Position numbers and translations under genes: made by a program. 64,000 nt of DNA from Poa pratensis (taxonomy: Eukaryota > Streptophyta > Magnoliopsida > Poales > Poaceae): positions 61,563,901-61,627,900 of the forward strand of contig CAMZMU010000040.1 of the NCBI GenBank assembly GCA_947311845.1. The letters are read 5' to 3'. The notes beneath the pieces are model-generated. The model did not search any database. It was not told the origin of the DNA and saw only the letters and a list, made by a program, of their open reading frames with translations. Shown here in pieces: positions 35,201 through 45,718 of the stretch (the stretch's first letter is position 1; each line of letters opens with the position of its first letter).

Positions 35201-38021
35201 ATAACATCAAACTGTAGACAATAGAGTGATTCACAGAGTGTCTCAAGGCGATTCAACATGCAAGATACAATATTAAACCATTCAAAACAACCAACACAGG
35301 ACCTAGTTTAATATGATTAAAACAAAGAAAAATATGGAAGGTCAAGAATATAACCTGGAAACCGAATACGTACTGAAGAAGGTCAAAAATATCTTTCTGC
35401 CTCAGCTGTGGTGTGTCATAAGGAAACCGTGGAAGATCCTCACAGTTTTGAATTGCAGCAATTGCAGCCCCGACCTAATAGAGTTGCAAAAGACAGTGAA
35501 GAAATTTTACGAGGATATTTAGCAAGGCATGAGAAGATAAAACCATAACAACAATAAAAGCCATGGTTACCTCAGGGAAAAACCCAACAACATTTCCCAC
35601 TGATGCTGAATCAAGTGGTATAATGTTGTATGGCATCAGTTCACCTCTCAAGGCTGCATCAGATCTTTTTATTTTCTTTATCTGAAAAAAGTCCAATGAG
35701 AAAGAATAAGAGTTCAATGAAGCATAAATGTCAAGTAACCCGCATGAGTTATCCAGGATCTCAAAGATAGGTTAGTGTATATGGCATCAACCAAATATAG
35801 AACAGATAATTGCAAAGGAACAAAAAAAAGGCATGGCAGGATCAGTTATATCATGATCAAGCAATTACCTCCTCTAGAATTTGTCTACCAAGCCTATCGG
35901 TTGGTGCTTGTCCAACAAGAATTTCCAAAACATCAAGCAAAGCCCTCAAAGTAGCATAAATCTTTTTCATCTCCACAGCCCTGGCTCCCATCCTGGTTAT
36001 AGGGTAGAAAATAGGATATTCATGAGCAATGTTATAATGTACACAAGATGATTTTGCCACGAATTTCGTGCAAAGCTAGTGCAAGAAGGATTTGAATAGA
36101 AGTGCTTCCGCAAATCATTGTGCTCAGAAACCTTAAGAAAGAAAACCAACTTAGCACTTCGCGTATATCATACATAGATGGATTCTTCAGACAGAAATGG
36201 ACGAAAGAGTGCAAGAAGTTTGTGTGCCAAATTTTGAATCACATAAAATGCTACGACACTAGTGTTTGTGTAACAATTAAGGATCCAATACATAATTAAC
36301 AAGAAAGACATACTCTGTGCTAAAAGTTCCAGATTCCCTCATTCTCTCCTGCTCCCGTTGCATATCATCAACTCGACGCCGGCTCTTGTACTCCAAATAG
36401 AAGTTCCAGAGAACCTCAATGTCATTCTGACGGTTAATTGAAGCGCCATCCTTCTTAGCAAGCTTTTGCTGCAGAATACCATGGCATCCATAGGAAGTTA
36501 GATAACAAAGTGGAACCATTAATCGGAAGAGAGATTGAACAGTAATAGAAGTGATTAGTACGTGTAATTATACAACACAGTGAGGAACTAGCATACCTTG
36601 ATCACAGATGCTAGGCCAGTTTTGAACTGCAGAACACCTCTGAGTTCGCTGCTTGGATCCAGATTTTGAGCCATGGTGTATGCTTGTTCACAAACTGTAG
36701 GACGACAATAATCGACGCTCAGAAAACACATTCATATAAACGATGAAAGGGTACATAAGCACACTATCACCCATATTCTTCTCCGTGAAACCATTGAAGG
36801 TAGCAAGGACGTAAAAAGGGCAGGTAGCTACAGTACATATCAAAAGAGATGAGAAGATAAGATCATGAGCCATTTCATCTATATATGATAACAGGATTGT
36901 CGTTCATAGTTACGGATGGAGAGACAGATAAATATGGAAAGCAATTGCAATGCAGAAGTGCTATTAAGTTTCTCCAGGTCAGGAACAAAGCTGCCATGTC
37001 ACGAGTTCTCAACTCTAATAACGGGTGATTAGGTCTTGTACACAACTCTTTGTTTAAATTAAAGCGGTGGGAGCCTCTCCTGGTGTAATGTTCGTCAAAA
37101 AAGTACGAGCATATGCGACAGAGGACACAATAGCGTAAAACCCACTGCATGGACCGAATTACTAGGACAGTTTTCACATCCTCAGGCTGTTTGCTATTCA
37201 GTCAGGCCTGTCAGGCCACAGTCACACCACAAGTAACTAGAAGCAACCCTAATGTAGCAAGCAAGCAGAGGAAGAGTTCCAGGGCAACGTTAGGGTCAAT
37301 GTCCCCGGGTTCATCAAAAAATTGCACATACCACAGTGGGCCAAGTAATCAGGTTAAAAAAAAATTTAGTTTTAGAATCACTAGTCAGGTCACGAGGCTC
37401 CTGACTAGTGATTTAAGCTATCACAGAGTGTTAAAAATGCCTGGGTTGAATTTTCCCAAACGGAACGGTGGCCTATTTTCTTATCTAATGGAGTGGCATA
37501 AAAAGCCCCCAGAGGTCCGTGATGGATCAACCGATATCAGCAGGCAATGCTGCTACGAGTTGAGAACCTAATCCCATTTCAGTTGGCAGGCGGCAGACAC
37601 TGGGAGCTCGTTAAAAACCCTGAACCCAGCTGCGTACACACCGAATTGGCCCCCAGACATTTCCGAACCCCGCGCACGCGCCACTCAGGTCGCGGCGGCA
37701 CGGCGAGTGACCAGGAAGCGGTAGAAAGCAAGCGGAGGGGAGGGGCGAGGGAGAGCGCGTACGGATCCGGGCGACGTTGGGGTTGTCGTCCTCGATGTCG
37801 TCGGCGGCCTGGAGGATGTGCTCGATGTTGGTGGTCCTGCCGAGCGAGGGCGGCACGGCGGAGGCGAGTCCGGCCCCGGGCGCGGCGGAGGACCCGGGCC
37901 CCGCGCCGCCCGCGCGGTCCCGCTTCAGCGCGGACCGCACCAGCCGCTCCCAGTTCTCCGCCACCCGCTCCGGGCCCCCGCCGCCCCCACGGCTCGGCCG
38001 CCGCCTCATGGACGACGCCAT
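17255..38021 (-). CDS. CALS10: callose synthase (1,3-beta-glucan synthase), GSL8/CALS10 type, 51 exons, frame interrupted
   Basis: Plasma-membrane enzyme making callose (1,3-beta-glucan) from UDP-glucose. I joined 51 exons by GT-AG sites. Exon 1 is 37763-38021 (ENWERLVRSALKRDR, SAVPPSLGR, the Vta1-like N-terminus) and exon 2 is 36597-36694. Others include 33214-33303, 32199-32316 (LIWGEAANIRFLPEC, FKS1 N-terminal domain), 30997-31073 (YDDFNEYFW), 25427-25587 (FFTNSLFMDMP), 24546-24677 (RFWVSYRGQTLART), 22359-22439, 22104-22216 (HYGHPDVFDR), 21257-21433, 20130-20288, 17592-17774 and 17255-17491 (SWFPFVSTFQSR, FNQAFSRGLEISLILAG). The multi-span membrane parts fall in exons 13-21 and 41-51. Exons sum to 5735 nt. 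Seven missing bases restore 5742 nt, about 1913 aa, the family's usual size. The breaks are near 28947, 28672, 26127 (two bases), 24159, 23718 and 23172. A TGA at 21344-21346 replaces the arginine of VLS-R-DVYR. In Arabidopsis this clade acts in cytokinesis and plasmodesmata. Confidence 0.92.
20351..20473. mobile_element. Stowaway MITE in a callose synthase intron
   Basis: A 123-bp element with ends CTCCCTCCGTTCC and GAACGGAGGGAG is flanked by TA (20349-20350, 20474-20475). Most of its length is palindromic (GTCTAGATACATCC and GGATGTA arms). It lies in the 219-bp intron between the exons 20508-20555 and 20130-20288. Confidence 0.9.
28144..29267 (-). other. two adjacent frame breaks in callose synthase exons 15 and 16
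   Basis: In the exon 28899-29021 the frame of AISRIVI ends in TAG unless one base is restored at about 28947 (CCGG expected one longer), after which RFLWLAAAS continues. In the next exon (28628-28816) the frame needs one more T at the run 28672-28675 to continue as SDRSQFFQFFKWIYQ. The exon phases on both sides independently require exactly these corrections. Confidence 0.8.
29464..30832. other. large callose synthase intron with a GC-rich block of unknown origin
   Basis: This 1369-bp intron, much longer than its neighbours, contains a GC-rich stretch (about 30030-30690) with six CCATGG sites and degenerate repeats of CATGGCGAGCTCCAGCAGCC at 30196-30290. On the plus strand, opposite to the host gene, a TATATAAG box (30071-30078) precedes an ATG in strong context (AACCATGGCG, 30198) and a 90-codon frame to 30470 without a recognised domain. 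Confidence 0.45.
32392..32549. mobile_element. Stowaway MITE (Thalos-like) in a callose synthase intron
   Basis: Starts CTCCCTCTGTTCC and ends TTTAGGAACGGAGGGAA, with TA at 32390-32391 and 32550-32551. It contains AGAGCAAAATGAGTGAA as in Thalos elements. It makes up most of the 245-bp intron between exons 32562-32659 and 32199-32316. The right end has a 1-3-base irregularity. Confidence 0.85.
33877..33898. repeat. GA microsatellite
   Basis: About eleven GA dinucleotides in a callose synthase intron. Confidence 0.9.
34328..34685 (-). mobile_element. retroposon containing two 5S rRNA 3'-half copies
   Basis: A 358-bp insertion is flanked by a perfect 16-bp duplication ATGTTTAAGACTGTTA (34312-34327 and 34686-34701). 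On the minus strand it starts AACTCCGCCTATG..., has GGTCCCAAGCCCGGATAAAG, and then two tandem copies (about 123-130 bp) of a unit holding GGCGAGAGTAGTAC-AGGATGGGTGACCTCCTG, the 3' half of 5S rRNA. It ends with CCCAACTTGTTTGGGACAAA (the Au-SINE-type 3' end) and a (TTAAGG)3 tail. The long duplication and repeated tail show target-primed reverse transcription. It lies in the intron between exons 35355-35474 and 33214-33303. Confidence 0.8.
37377..37412. repeat. short perfect hairpin in first callose synthase intron
   Basis: ATCACTAGTCAGG (37377-37389) and CCTGACTAGTGAT (37400-37412) are exact inverted repeats with a 10-nt loop, next to an A run. Confidence 0.6.
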
Positions 38022-39114
38022 CGCCGCTGCCCTAGAGTCGCGTCAGCAGGGCGAGAAGGCGTGCGCGCGATCTGAGCTGGTAGTGTGGTTTTGGGGGAGA
38101 CGAGACGGGGCGGGTTCAAAAGCAAGGTGGTGGTAGATCAGGGAGGGGGAAGAGGGTTTCCGACTCTGGTAGACGCGGTAACGTGCGACGCGGGGGCGAC
38201 CCGACTGGTGCGGTGCGGCGCGGCGCGGCGCGATCTAAACTTAGCTTAACAGGGAAGGCAGTCTCGTGTGGCGCTGGATAGCGTGTGCCGCTCGGTCCGA
38301 ATGCGAAGCCCGCCTTTGCTTGGCCAAACTTGGCGACGCGTTGGATCTGAGCAATTTACTTTTTCAACGTACCGATTTTCGACCGCGATTTTGTCCCTGC
38401 AGCTGTCGGAACGGAGATGGGGAAGAAGAAGAGGAGGAGAAGGGGGAGAAGCACTGCCGCCGTCCGCCGCTGAGAAGGGGGAAGAAGAGGAGCGCCGCCG
38501 CACCGCCATCTCCATCTCCCCGGCACCTCCACCTGCCGAACCGCCGGCCTCCCCGCCCGCGACCGGAGCACCGCCACGGTGTCTCACCACCCCACCATGC
38601 CCAAATCTCCCGCTCCGCCAATCCGGCACCACCCCGACCATCCCTCTAAACCCCGCCGCCATCAAATTCGTCTCCGGCGCCGGCGACCGCACCCCCCACC
38701 AATAAGTTCCTCGCTTGCACTCAATTGCTAACCCAAGAACTTTACTTGCAGGCTTGGAGCTTAGTGCAAACGGTGAGCCGGCACTTCCCGGGGCTGGTCA
38801 AATGGTTTATTTGCACCTGTGGTTAGCAAGATAGAGAGCCAATAGATCACCCGATCGATCGATCCACTGTCCTTTAGGAAAATGCATTCTCCATTGTGGT
38901 CATTGGATCGAGCAGAAAAGCGACATCTCTCGTGCGTAGGAAGAAGATAATGTAAGGTGGTTAGTGCATATTTTAATAATTTTACACTAACTAGGCAAAT
39001 AATTACATGTGTCAACTAATAAACGAAATTAGGGCGGGCATAAGCTCACCAATTAGGATACCTGATTGATGCATCTTTTTTGCAAATGATCAGGGCTTTT
39101 CCTTTAGGGCAACC
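38022..39114. other. callose synthase 5' flank and GC-rich region
   Basis: 38022-38240 is the presumed leader and core promoter of the callose synthase gene; no clear TATA box is seen. 38240-38705 is GC-rich with open frames on both strands, all with Arg/Pro/Ser-rich composition and no domain. It may be a first exon or leader of a divergent transcript or a gene fragment; I cannot support either. Beyond 38710 the sequence is AT-rich and featureless. Confidence 0.4.
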
Positions 39115-39122
39115 ATCTTGAG

Positions 39123-39310
39123 CAGTGGCGGACCTTGGACAGAAAATTAGGAGGGGCGAAGACACTAATTAACCACTTAACTGCTATTACTATAGCTAAT
39201 TGCCATTAATTTGGTCTTAACATCTCTACTAATTGAAAGAATTGCTCAAATGTTGGGGGGGGGGGGGGGGGGGCATTGCCCAGGTTGGCCTCCATGAAGG
39301 TCCGCCACTG
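39123..39310. mobile_element. hAT-type MITE with a 19-G run
   Basis: The ends CAGTGGCGGACCTTG and GAAGGTCCGCCACTG are inverted repeats. The 188-bp unit is flanked by a perfect 8-bp duplication ATCTTGAG (39115-39122 and 39311-39318), as in hAT elements. Inside is an uninterrupted run of 19 G (39255-39273). Confidence 0.9.
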
Positions 39311-39318
39311 ATCTTGAG

Positions 39319-40196
39319 GAAACGACTTCACGCACTAAAGACCAAGCAGCAACCATTCTAGATGAAAGGTCACAAGCCTAAAACTGGAATGTGGATCTAT
39401 TTATCTGGAATTCCTATCTGTTTCCACGCTTTGAAACCAGGATCTTTCACTTCAGTCTCTCTCATAATCAAACTAAGATATGATGATGTTTCATCCTAAA
39501 ATTATGGGAAATCCCTTGTTGGCTGGGACGGACCCTTAGTATAAGATAAGTCAACAGGTTGTGTCAGTTTGCCAAAAGACATGGGCTCGTCTTTCGGGAT
39601 GACTAGATGCATTCACTGGTTTGCTTTCTTCCACAACTTCACAACCATCAGTTGTTGCCTCTCTCAACTTGTATTTTAGGAAAATATAGTCTATATAGTG
39701 GTAGGAGTTTTCCACCTTATTCTCTTCTAGGCAAGGATCCTTTCTCCTCAGAGTAGTCCTATAGAAAGAATCTCATACGGCTTTCATTATATTGTGCTTC
39801 CTTATGCATGTGAACGAAGTCTCTAGATCTATCTATGCTGCATCCTTCTGAAGGTGGGAAAAAAGATCAAACTGATTATTGATAAAAATCAGGGTTTGAA
39901 ACTTAGGTAATTAACTTCTCCTCCTTAACCCAAAAACAAAAGGGATCAACTTTTGATCAATCAAATTCCTTTCCTGGTCTGTCGAGGACAGCACTAGGTC
40001 AATTTCTTATCGACTTCCATTCAGATACCAACCCATATTTTTATCAAAGCATGGAAACTATCTAATCGAAGTACGAATTCACGGTTGAACCAACCGTTCG
40101 ATGCACTCATTACTGCTTTTTTATAATATTAGTTGTCTTCTTCAGAGCCTTCTGGATGAATTGGCTGCTGGCGCCGTCGCTTTCGGCGAGTCTAGG
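39319..40196. other. intergenic, nothing recognised
   Basis: No supported gene. 40130-40196 and 40592-40640 flank the SINE and read as GC-rich Ala/Thr-type frames, but no product can be assigned. Confidence 0.4.
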
Positions 40197-40212
40197 CTCG
40201 TTGTCGCCGTCT

Positions 40213-40575
40213 TTTTTTTTTTTTTGAAGCCTCTCTGGGATTACAAGCTGTAGTACCTGTTCGGATACACAGGAAACACACACCACACGCACACCACACA
40301 CACGCACACCCCACCTATGTATCTAAACTAGACCTACATCCTATAACCCAGAACTACGTCCTGAGAGACTTTGCCGAAGACCAGTGCTTCGGTGACCGAC
40401 GGGCACGTCGATCTCGCCTGTGGTACATAGACGTGAGGCAGAAGAGCTCCTGGGAACAGCCAGTGCCTGGCTGCTAAAAAACCCCGTGAGACACCGCGAG
40501 TCGATCCCAGGGATCGAACTCGCGATGGGTAGCTGGCCACCGCCGAACGCTACCACTGAGCCACTGGCTCGTTCT
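40213..40575 (-). mobile_element. tRNA-derived SINE
   Basis: A 363-bp insertion is flanked by a 16-bp duplication CTCGTTGTCGCCGTCT (40197-40212 and 40576-40591). On the minus strand the head has an A box (AGTGGCTCAGTGGTAGCG) and a B box (GAGTTCGATCCC), and the 3' end is an A run, seen as T's at 40213-40223. Confidence 0.9.
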
Positions 40576-40878
40576 CTCGTTGTCGCCGTCTCGGCCACGG
40601 CCGCGGCCTCACCGGCTCTAGCTAGGTGGTCTCTACGTCCCTTCATCTCTCTCTCCCTCACCATTAATTTCTGCGAGCTGGAGAAGAAGGACCACATATT
40701 ACAGGTAGAATAAAGAGGACAAATAGATAGGAAATGGATGGTGTGGAGTGGTGGGCCCATATTTATGTTCCCATGTCCTGCACTGATCGTGTCCACGGTC
40801 AACCAGCAGGGAGCCAGTTCGCTTATAAATGATCTTCGTACATTATTATAAACATGTACAAGGGCGTATACGGAAACC

Positions 40879-41249
40879 ACAAATGGAGCACAAGCTCCAT
40901 AGTGCCCTTTTAAAAAAATCAATATTTTCAAAATTTCAAAAAAAAATTGCATGTAGACAATAATGCATTTTACAGACATACAAAATTTCAACTTAAAACA
41001 AGTCATCTTCTAGGCTACACAAAATGAAAGATTTTGAAGTTTTAAAATTTTGCACTATTCACTACTTCAAATGTCAAATTTTGTCATTTTTTTCAACCAG
41101 AAATATAAGATGTTTCGAGTTGAGATTTTAGATTTTACACGTTGGTAAAATACAACGTTGTGTAAATCTAGGATTTTTTCTTATACTTTTTTGAAACTTT
41201 TTTTTGTATTTTTTAATAAAGGACGTCTTGGATCCCGAGCTCCATTTGT
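40879..41249. mobile_element. possible MITE with ACAAATGGAGC ends
   Basis: ACAAATGGAGC (40879-40889) is repeated inverted as GCTCCATTTGT (41239-41249) around an A/T-rich interior with TTTTGAAATTTT-type stretches. No clear target duplication is seen, and the right end is duplicated nearby at about 41289, so the call is tentative. Confidence 0.35.
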
Positions 41250-42167
41250 CCACTCTCGGGTGTGTGCTTCTAGTTTCTCGTAACTAGCCCGAGCTCCATT
41301 TGTCCACTCTCGCAATGTAAGTATCATAAGATTATCTGTAGTGTCACGTAAGATAAAAGCATAGCATGCCATTGAAGTTTAGCGCGAGAGAAAATATTAT
41401 AGTGTCAACATCGTAGGGCTTTGCCACTCGGTACTACGGCCCAGAAGCCTAGCGCCTAATTGAGTAGTATTATTGGTTGTTAGTCTCTATGGGGTTTCTT
41501 CTAAATATTCCTCATAAATAAAAAAACATGGTTCTACCGTTCTTACTTGTAGCATCCCAAAATTTTAATTTTGGAATTAAGTTCATTCCATCATTTCATC
41601 ATGCAAAACTCTGAATTTTCAAAGTATCAGATTTTGGATTTTTTCTAAAAACCCTATTGGAATTTTCAAAAAGCCCTACATAAAGAAATATATAAATTTA
41701 GTGGTATTTTGTATTTTTAGTTGACTAATATATTTCCTAGTAGTATATAATGACAGGGGACTTTTTACAATTTTTTAGTATTTTATTTGATCAAATTTGG
41801 ACACCTGATCAAATTCTCAAAAGGAAAACAGAAAAGAGAAAACGTCAAGCCAAGCCACTGGGCCGCAGCCCAGCGACTTAGCGCCACGCGCGCAGTAGCC
41901 GAAGGGCCGAAACTAGCCCATTTCCCGCACCACCTCTCTTTTCCTTTTCTTTTTTCTTTTCCTCTGTTGACAACTGGGGCCCGCGTGTCAGCACATCTTC
42001 CACGTCCGATCAGGAGTCTGTGACGAATTAACAAGAGTGAGGTGATCCTGATCGTATGCTACATCCTTCAGCGCACGCAACAGTACTAAAACATATTGAA
42101 GTACCATCCATCATTAGCTGGTAGGAACAGTTAACATACAACACTTAACAACAACTACCACGAACTA
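41250..42167. other. intergenic, nothing firmly recognised
   Basis: AT-rich. A TGTAGCATCCCAAAATTTT start near 41551 resembles an LTR end, but no partner or duplication was found. Confidence 0.4.
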
Positions 42168-42318
42168 CTCCCTTCGTTTCACAATGTAAGATGTTTTAGA
42201 TATTTTTCACATTCACATGTATATAGACACTTTTTAGTGTATATGTTCATTCTTTTTAGTCCGAATCTAGACAACATGTGTAATAGCTAAAACATCTTAT
42301 ATTATGAAACGGAGGGAG
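42168..42318. mobile_element. Stowaway MITE
   Basis: A 151-bp element starts CTCCCTTCGTTTCACAATG and ends TATGAAACGGAGGGAG, flanked by TA (42166-42167 and 42319-42320). The arms share TAAGATGTTTTAG / TAAAACATCTTA. Confidence 0.9.
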
Positions 42319-42812
42319 TACATAATAAATGAGTACACAACTTCTGTTAACATCAGCCTTCCGAGAGAAAAGGGACCATGCAACGCTTAGGGTGTGTTTG
42401 GTTTACTGCATCGTTTTTGGCTTCCTTGCATCCGTGGCACAGCAGGGCCTGGACCTGCGAAAACGAGGCAAAAGCCACGTTGTGCAGGCCATTTGGTTGC
42501 CCACAAAGAGGCGGCCAGGCCCGTGGCTCCTTAGCCAATTTTCGAAGACCCAGTGTTTGGTGGGCTGTGTGAGTGAAAATGATGCAAAAACGTGTTGTTT
42601 GGTTACATGCAACCACACACGTACTCTCACCACCACCTCGAGTGGTGAGGATACCATCACACTCCAGCTTAAAGCACAAACTAGTACTGTAGTAGAGTTC
42701 ATACGGTAAGTAGCTAATTAGGGAGGACATAACAGTCATACATACGATCACCACAAGGACATGTTCAAATGACACAGACAGTACCAAGGGTAGGGACATA
42801 GACATAGAGGCA
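42319..42812. other. B3 gene 3' flank
   Basis: Includes a stretch GGTGTGTTTGGTTTACTGCATC (about 42389) similar to starts of Tourist-type MITEs, without an identified second end. The rest is the presumed 3' UTR of the B3 gene. Confidence 0.35.
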
Positions 42813-43265
42813 TCAGTTCTGGTTCTGCACTGCCTTCAGCTTGAAGTTCATCGGATGGGCATCACACTTCTTGACGATCTCGGAGCCGTCGACATCGAAG
42901 ATGGTCACTCTATAGACATTGCGCTTCAAGATCTTGAAGGTCAAGAAGTACCCGATCTTCACATCGTGGCACATGGCAAAAGGTGCCCACCCATTGTCAA
43001 TGGCAGCCTGACTGTTGTAATTAACAATGCTCACCTGCCAGCTGTAACCAGTGTTCGTCTTCTGGACGATTTCTTTTGGTATGTCTCCGATGTGCTCACG
43101 GAAAGCAGGAGGTATTGGAAGAAGATCCAACCCAGGTGCAAGGATGACTTTGCATAAATGGGTTGGAGAAACATCCTCATGGAAGTGTTCGACAGGTGCT
43201 AGTGCCTTCTTCCTCTTCCTCGCACTACTGTCACTGTCCACAAGAACCTCCTTGCCAAGGAATGC
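42813..43265 (-). CDS. B3-domain transcription factor, last exon (partial gene)
   Basis: A 151-codon exon follows a clear acceptor (TTTCATTTGCAG before GCATTCCTTGG) and ends at TGA 42813-42815. After a basic stretch (ARKRKK) the B3 DNA-binding fold occupies about residues 38-135: LCKVIL, LPIPPAFREHIGDIP, TGYSWQVSI, NGWAPFAMCHDVKIGYFLTFKIL and YRVTIFDVDGSEI are the usual strand and loop blocks of plant-specific B3 domains of the REM-like class. The exon has no initiating Met and no frame break. Upstream exons must lie to the right, across the retrotransposon nest or beyond the window; none could be identified. Confidence 0.8.
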   Translation of the reverse strand, partial: AFLGKEVLVDSDSSARKRKKALAPVEHFHEDVSPTHLCKVILAPGLDLLPIPPAFREHIGDIPKEIVQKTNTGYSWQVSIVNYNSQAAIDNGWAPFAMCHDVKIGYFLTFKILKRNVYRVTIFDVDGSEIVKKCDAHPMNFKLKAVQNQN

Positions 43266-43361
43266 CTGCAAATGAAATAAGACAATCACAAATTAGGATC
43301 TCACAAACAATCTACATGAAGAGGTATATAAATAGTGCCCAATAACAAAAAAAGATGAATG

Positions 43362-43476
43362 CCTCAGTATAGTTTAGCAGTGAGAAGGCATTGAAAAGTA
43401 TGCAGCACCAGACTAGCCAACAAAATGAAGTACAAGACAAAGAGTTGTGGTTAGTTCTTAATTTGGTGACTGTTTA
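43362..43476. repeat. intron-type repeat module left of the retrotransposon nest
   Basis: The stretch GATGAATGCCTCAGTATAG ... GTTCTTAATTTGGTGACTG resembles modules at 63500-63620 and 63690-63800 on the other side of the nest, which shows that both sides belonged to one interval before the insertions. Confidence 0.6.
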
Positions 43477-43689
43477 TGAAGGAGATATGCCCTAGAGGCA
43501 ATCAATAAAGATATTTTATTGTCATATCTCGATTGTTCATAATATGTTTTATATCATACTATAATTGTATTAAGCGGAAACATTAATACACGTATGGTAT
43601 GTAAACAATCAGGTCCCTAGTAGCATGTTTTACTAGTGTGTCCTCAACTAATTGTTCATAATATGTTTTATACCAAACTAATTAGTGTT

Positions 43690-45718
43690 TTGATATGATC
43701 AAACCTAAAACGGATAAATTCATCTTTGTAGTGTATCTAAGAAATCAGTTGGATACATTTCTCACGACAAAGGCAAACTTGTTGCTGGAACGTACCTTGC
43801 TCAAGAAATAGTATCTTGCCAAGGGTATAAGTGGGAAGAAAAGTAGAGCAAGACGGAGTTAATGAACTCACTCTCCGGACATCGAGTGGCGCAACGGAAA
43901 CAGTTCCGGTATCGTCCTCCGCAACTAGAAGGAAGCTGATGATAATGATCATGATGCTCTAGGCTCATACTAAGATCGTAGGCGTACGAGAATGTGTTCC
44001 GCGCTATGTGATAGAACAATCTTGTTATGAACAGCATGGTAATGGAACATGACAAACCTACGAACTACGAAGAAGCGATGGTGGACCTAAGTCCGAAAAT
44101 TGGCTATGAGCCATATATAATCCGAGATAAAACCCATGTACAATTACCAAGTAATGACTTGGGTAAATCTTCTTGATGGCCTCCAGGCCGTTGAGAGTAA
44201 ATGTAATTTTATGACAAAATAGACGCTGACGGAAAGGCAACCGTATATAAGGATCGATTTGTCACAAAACAGTTTCGACAAATTCAAAAAGTTGACCACA
44301 ACGAGATTTTGTCTCAAGTGGCGATGCCTAAGTCTGTTTAGGATTGTTCTAGCAATTATTTTCAATTGAGAAAGTGATAGATGGATAAGGAAACCATGTT
44401 TCTTAATGATAACATTAAGAAAGAGTTGTAATTAGGACAATAAGATGGTTTGTTGATCCTAAGGATGCTAAACATGTATGCAAACTTCAGCTGTCCATTC
44501 ATGGGTTGAAGCAAGCATATCAGAGCTGAAATCTTCACTTTGATAATGTGATCAAAGGATTTTGGAGTCGTCCAAAATAGTTGAAGAAATTTGCATTTAC
44601 AAAGAAGTGAGTGAGTGGGAGCTAAGTAGCTTTTCTTGATCTTATATGTGAATGGCATATTTGAGTGGGAGCTAAAAGAAATTCCCTGGTATTATATATG
44701 GATGGCGTATTTAAGTGGGAGCTAAGTGTCATTCCTGATGTGATGACATATTAAGAATGATACAGATCCTCTAGTAAAGTATAAATGATTATTTAAATGA
44801 TTAAATTTTCTATGAGTGAAGTGAGAAGTATTAGGCATCAGGTCTATAATTTGTATAGATCAAAAGGGGCTTAATAACATTAGGTCGGAATATTTTCCTA
44901 GGTTAAGATTCTGAAGTGTTTCAGAATAGAACAAGCGAAGAAAAGGTTCTTGCTTGTATGACTACGTAAAATATTAAGTTTATCTTGGCATTTCAGCGAT
45001 AGCGATTGAAAGAAAAAGGGATGTCTGACATCCTCTATGCCTCAGCCGTAGATTCTATCATACTGAAAGCTCGACTTGGTGTGACCCAAGTTCTTGGTTG
45101 AAGAACGGGTTCTAGAGTGATCCCTAGGTGGATCAATGAACAAACGTTAAGTATATCCTTCAGTGTCTAAAGAGAACTGAAGATATGTTTTCTGGTATGG
45201 GGTAAGAGTGAAAAGACAACTTGCCGTAAAAGGGTTACAATGATGCAAGTTATGACACTGACCCATACGACTAGAAATCTCATACAAGAGAAGTCTTTTG
45301 TTTTGAAGAAAGACAGGGTTAGCTTGCGAAGTCGCATATGAATGCAATGTCGCATAATCTACATAGGTATAGGAATATATGGCTACTTCAGAAGTAGAAA
45401 GTGTGATTGGACTGAGCGGTTTTCCTGAGCATGCGAGGTTTCCCTTAATAGATCTCTTAGACTTTTAATGCCCATACTACGCGAAGTTTCGAGTCTCACT
45501 CCATCGCCAAACATGTATTTCACCGTTATCATAAGATACGGGATGATGTCAAACTAGGTGACATAGAAGTGTTGCAAAGCACATACAGATCTCAATGTGG
45601 GAGATCTGTTGACTAAATTCCTCTTCCACGAGACAAGCATGCACCAAATTGCTATAGGTGTTAAGCTTTTACCAAGTTGTAAACTAGATTAAATTGTACT
45701 CTAGTGCAAGTGGGAGAC
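43690..45718 (+). pseudogene. Copia pol remnant (RT and RNase H region)
   Basis: In shifting plus-strand frames one can still read Copia reverse-transcriptase blocks, such as a KWVYK-DADGKA-like stretch near 44190, a VHSWVEA degraded from the VYGLKQA-type block near 44490, and an end region before the 3' LTR resembling the integrase-distal RNase H tail (near 45500-45650). Many stops and shifts interrupt it; it is not functional. Confidence 0.65.

Noticed and set aside
37611..38035. Plus-strand open frames over the first callose synthase exon
   Set aside because: They are shadows of the GC-rich N-terminal exon on the minus strand.
38246..38705. Divergent protein gene upstream of callose synthase
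   Set aside because: Several frames on both strands are open with Arg/Pro/Ser composition, and no domain or splice pattern favours one; left as unassigned GC-rich sequence.
41551..41700. LTR start (TGTAGCATCCC...)
   Set aside because: No second LTR, end or target duplication was found.
42389..42620. Tourist-type MITE
   Set aside because: A start-like GGTGTGTTTGGTTT is present, but no inverted partner with a 3-bp duplication was found.
42353..42805. 150-codon minus-strand open frame downstream of the B3 exon, overlapping a plus-strand frame
   Set aside because: No domain; both strands open over the same repeat-like stretch, best explained as non-coding.
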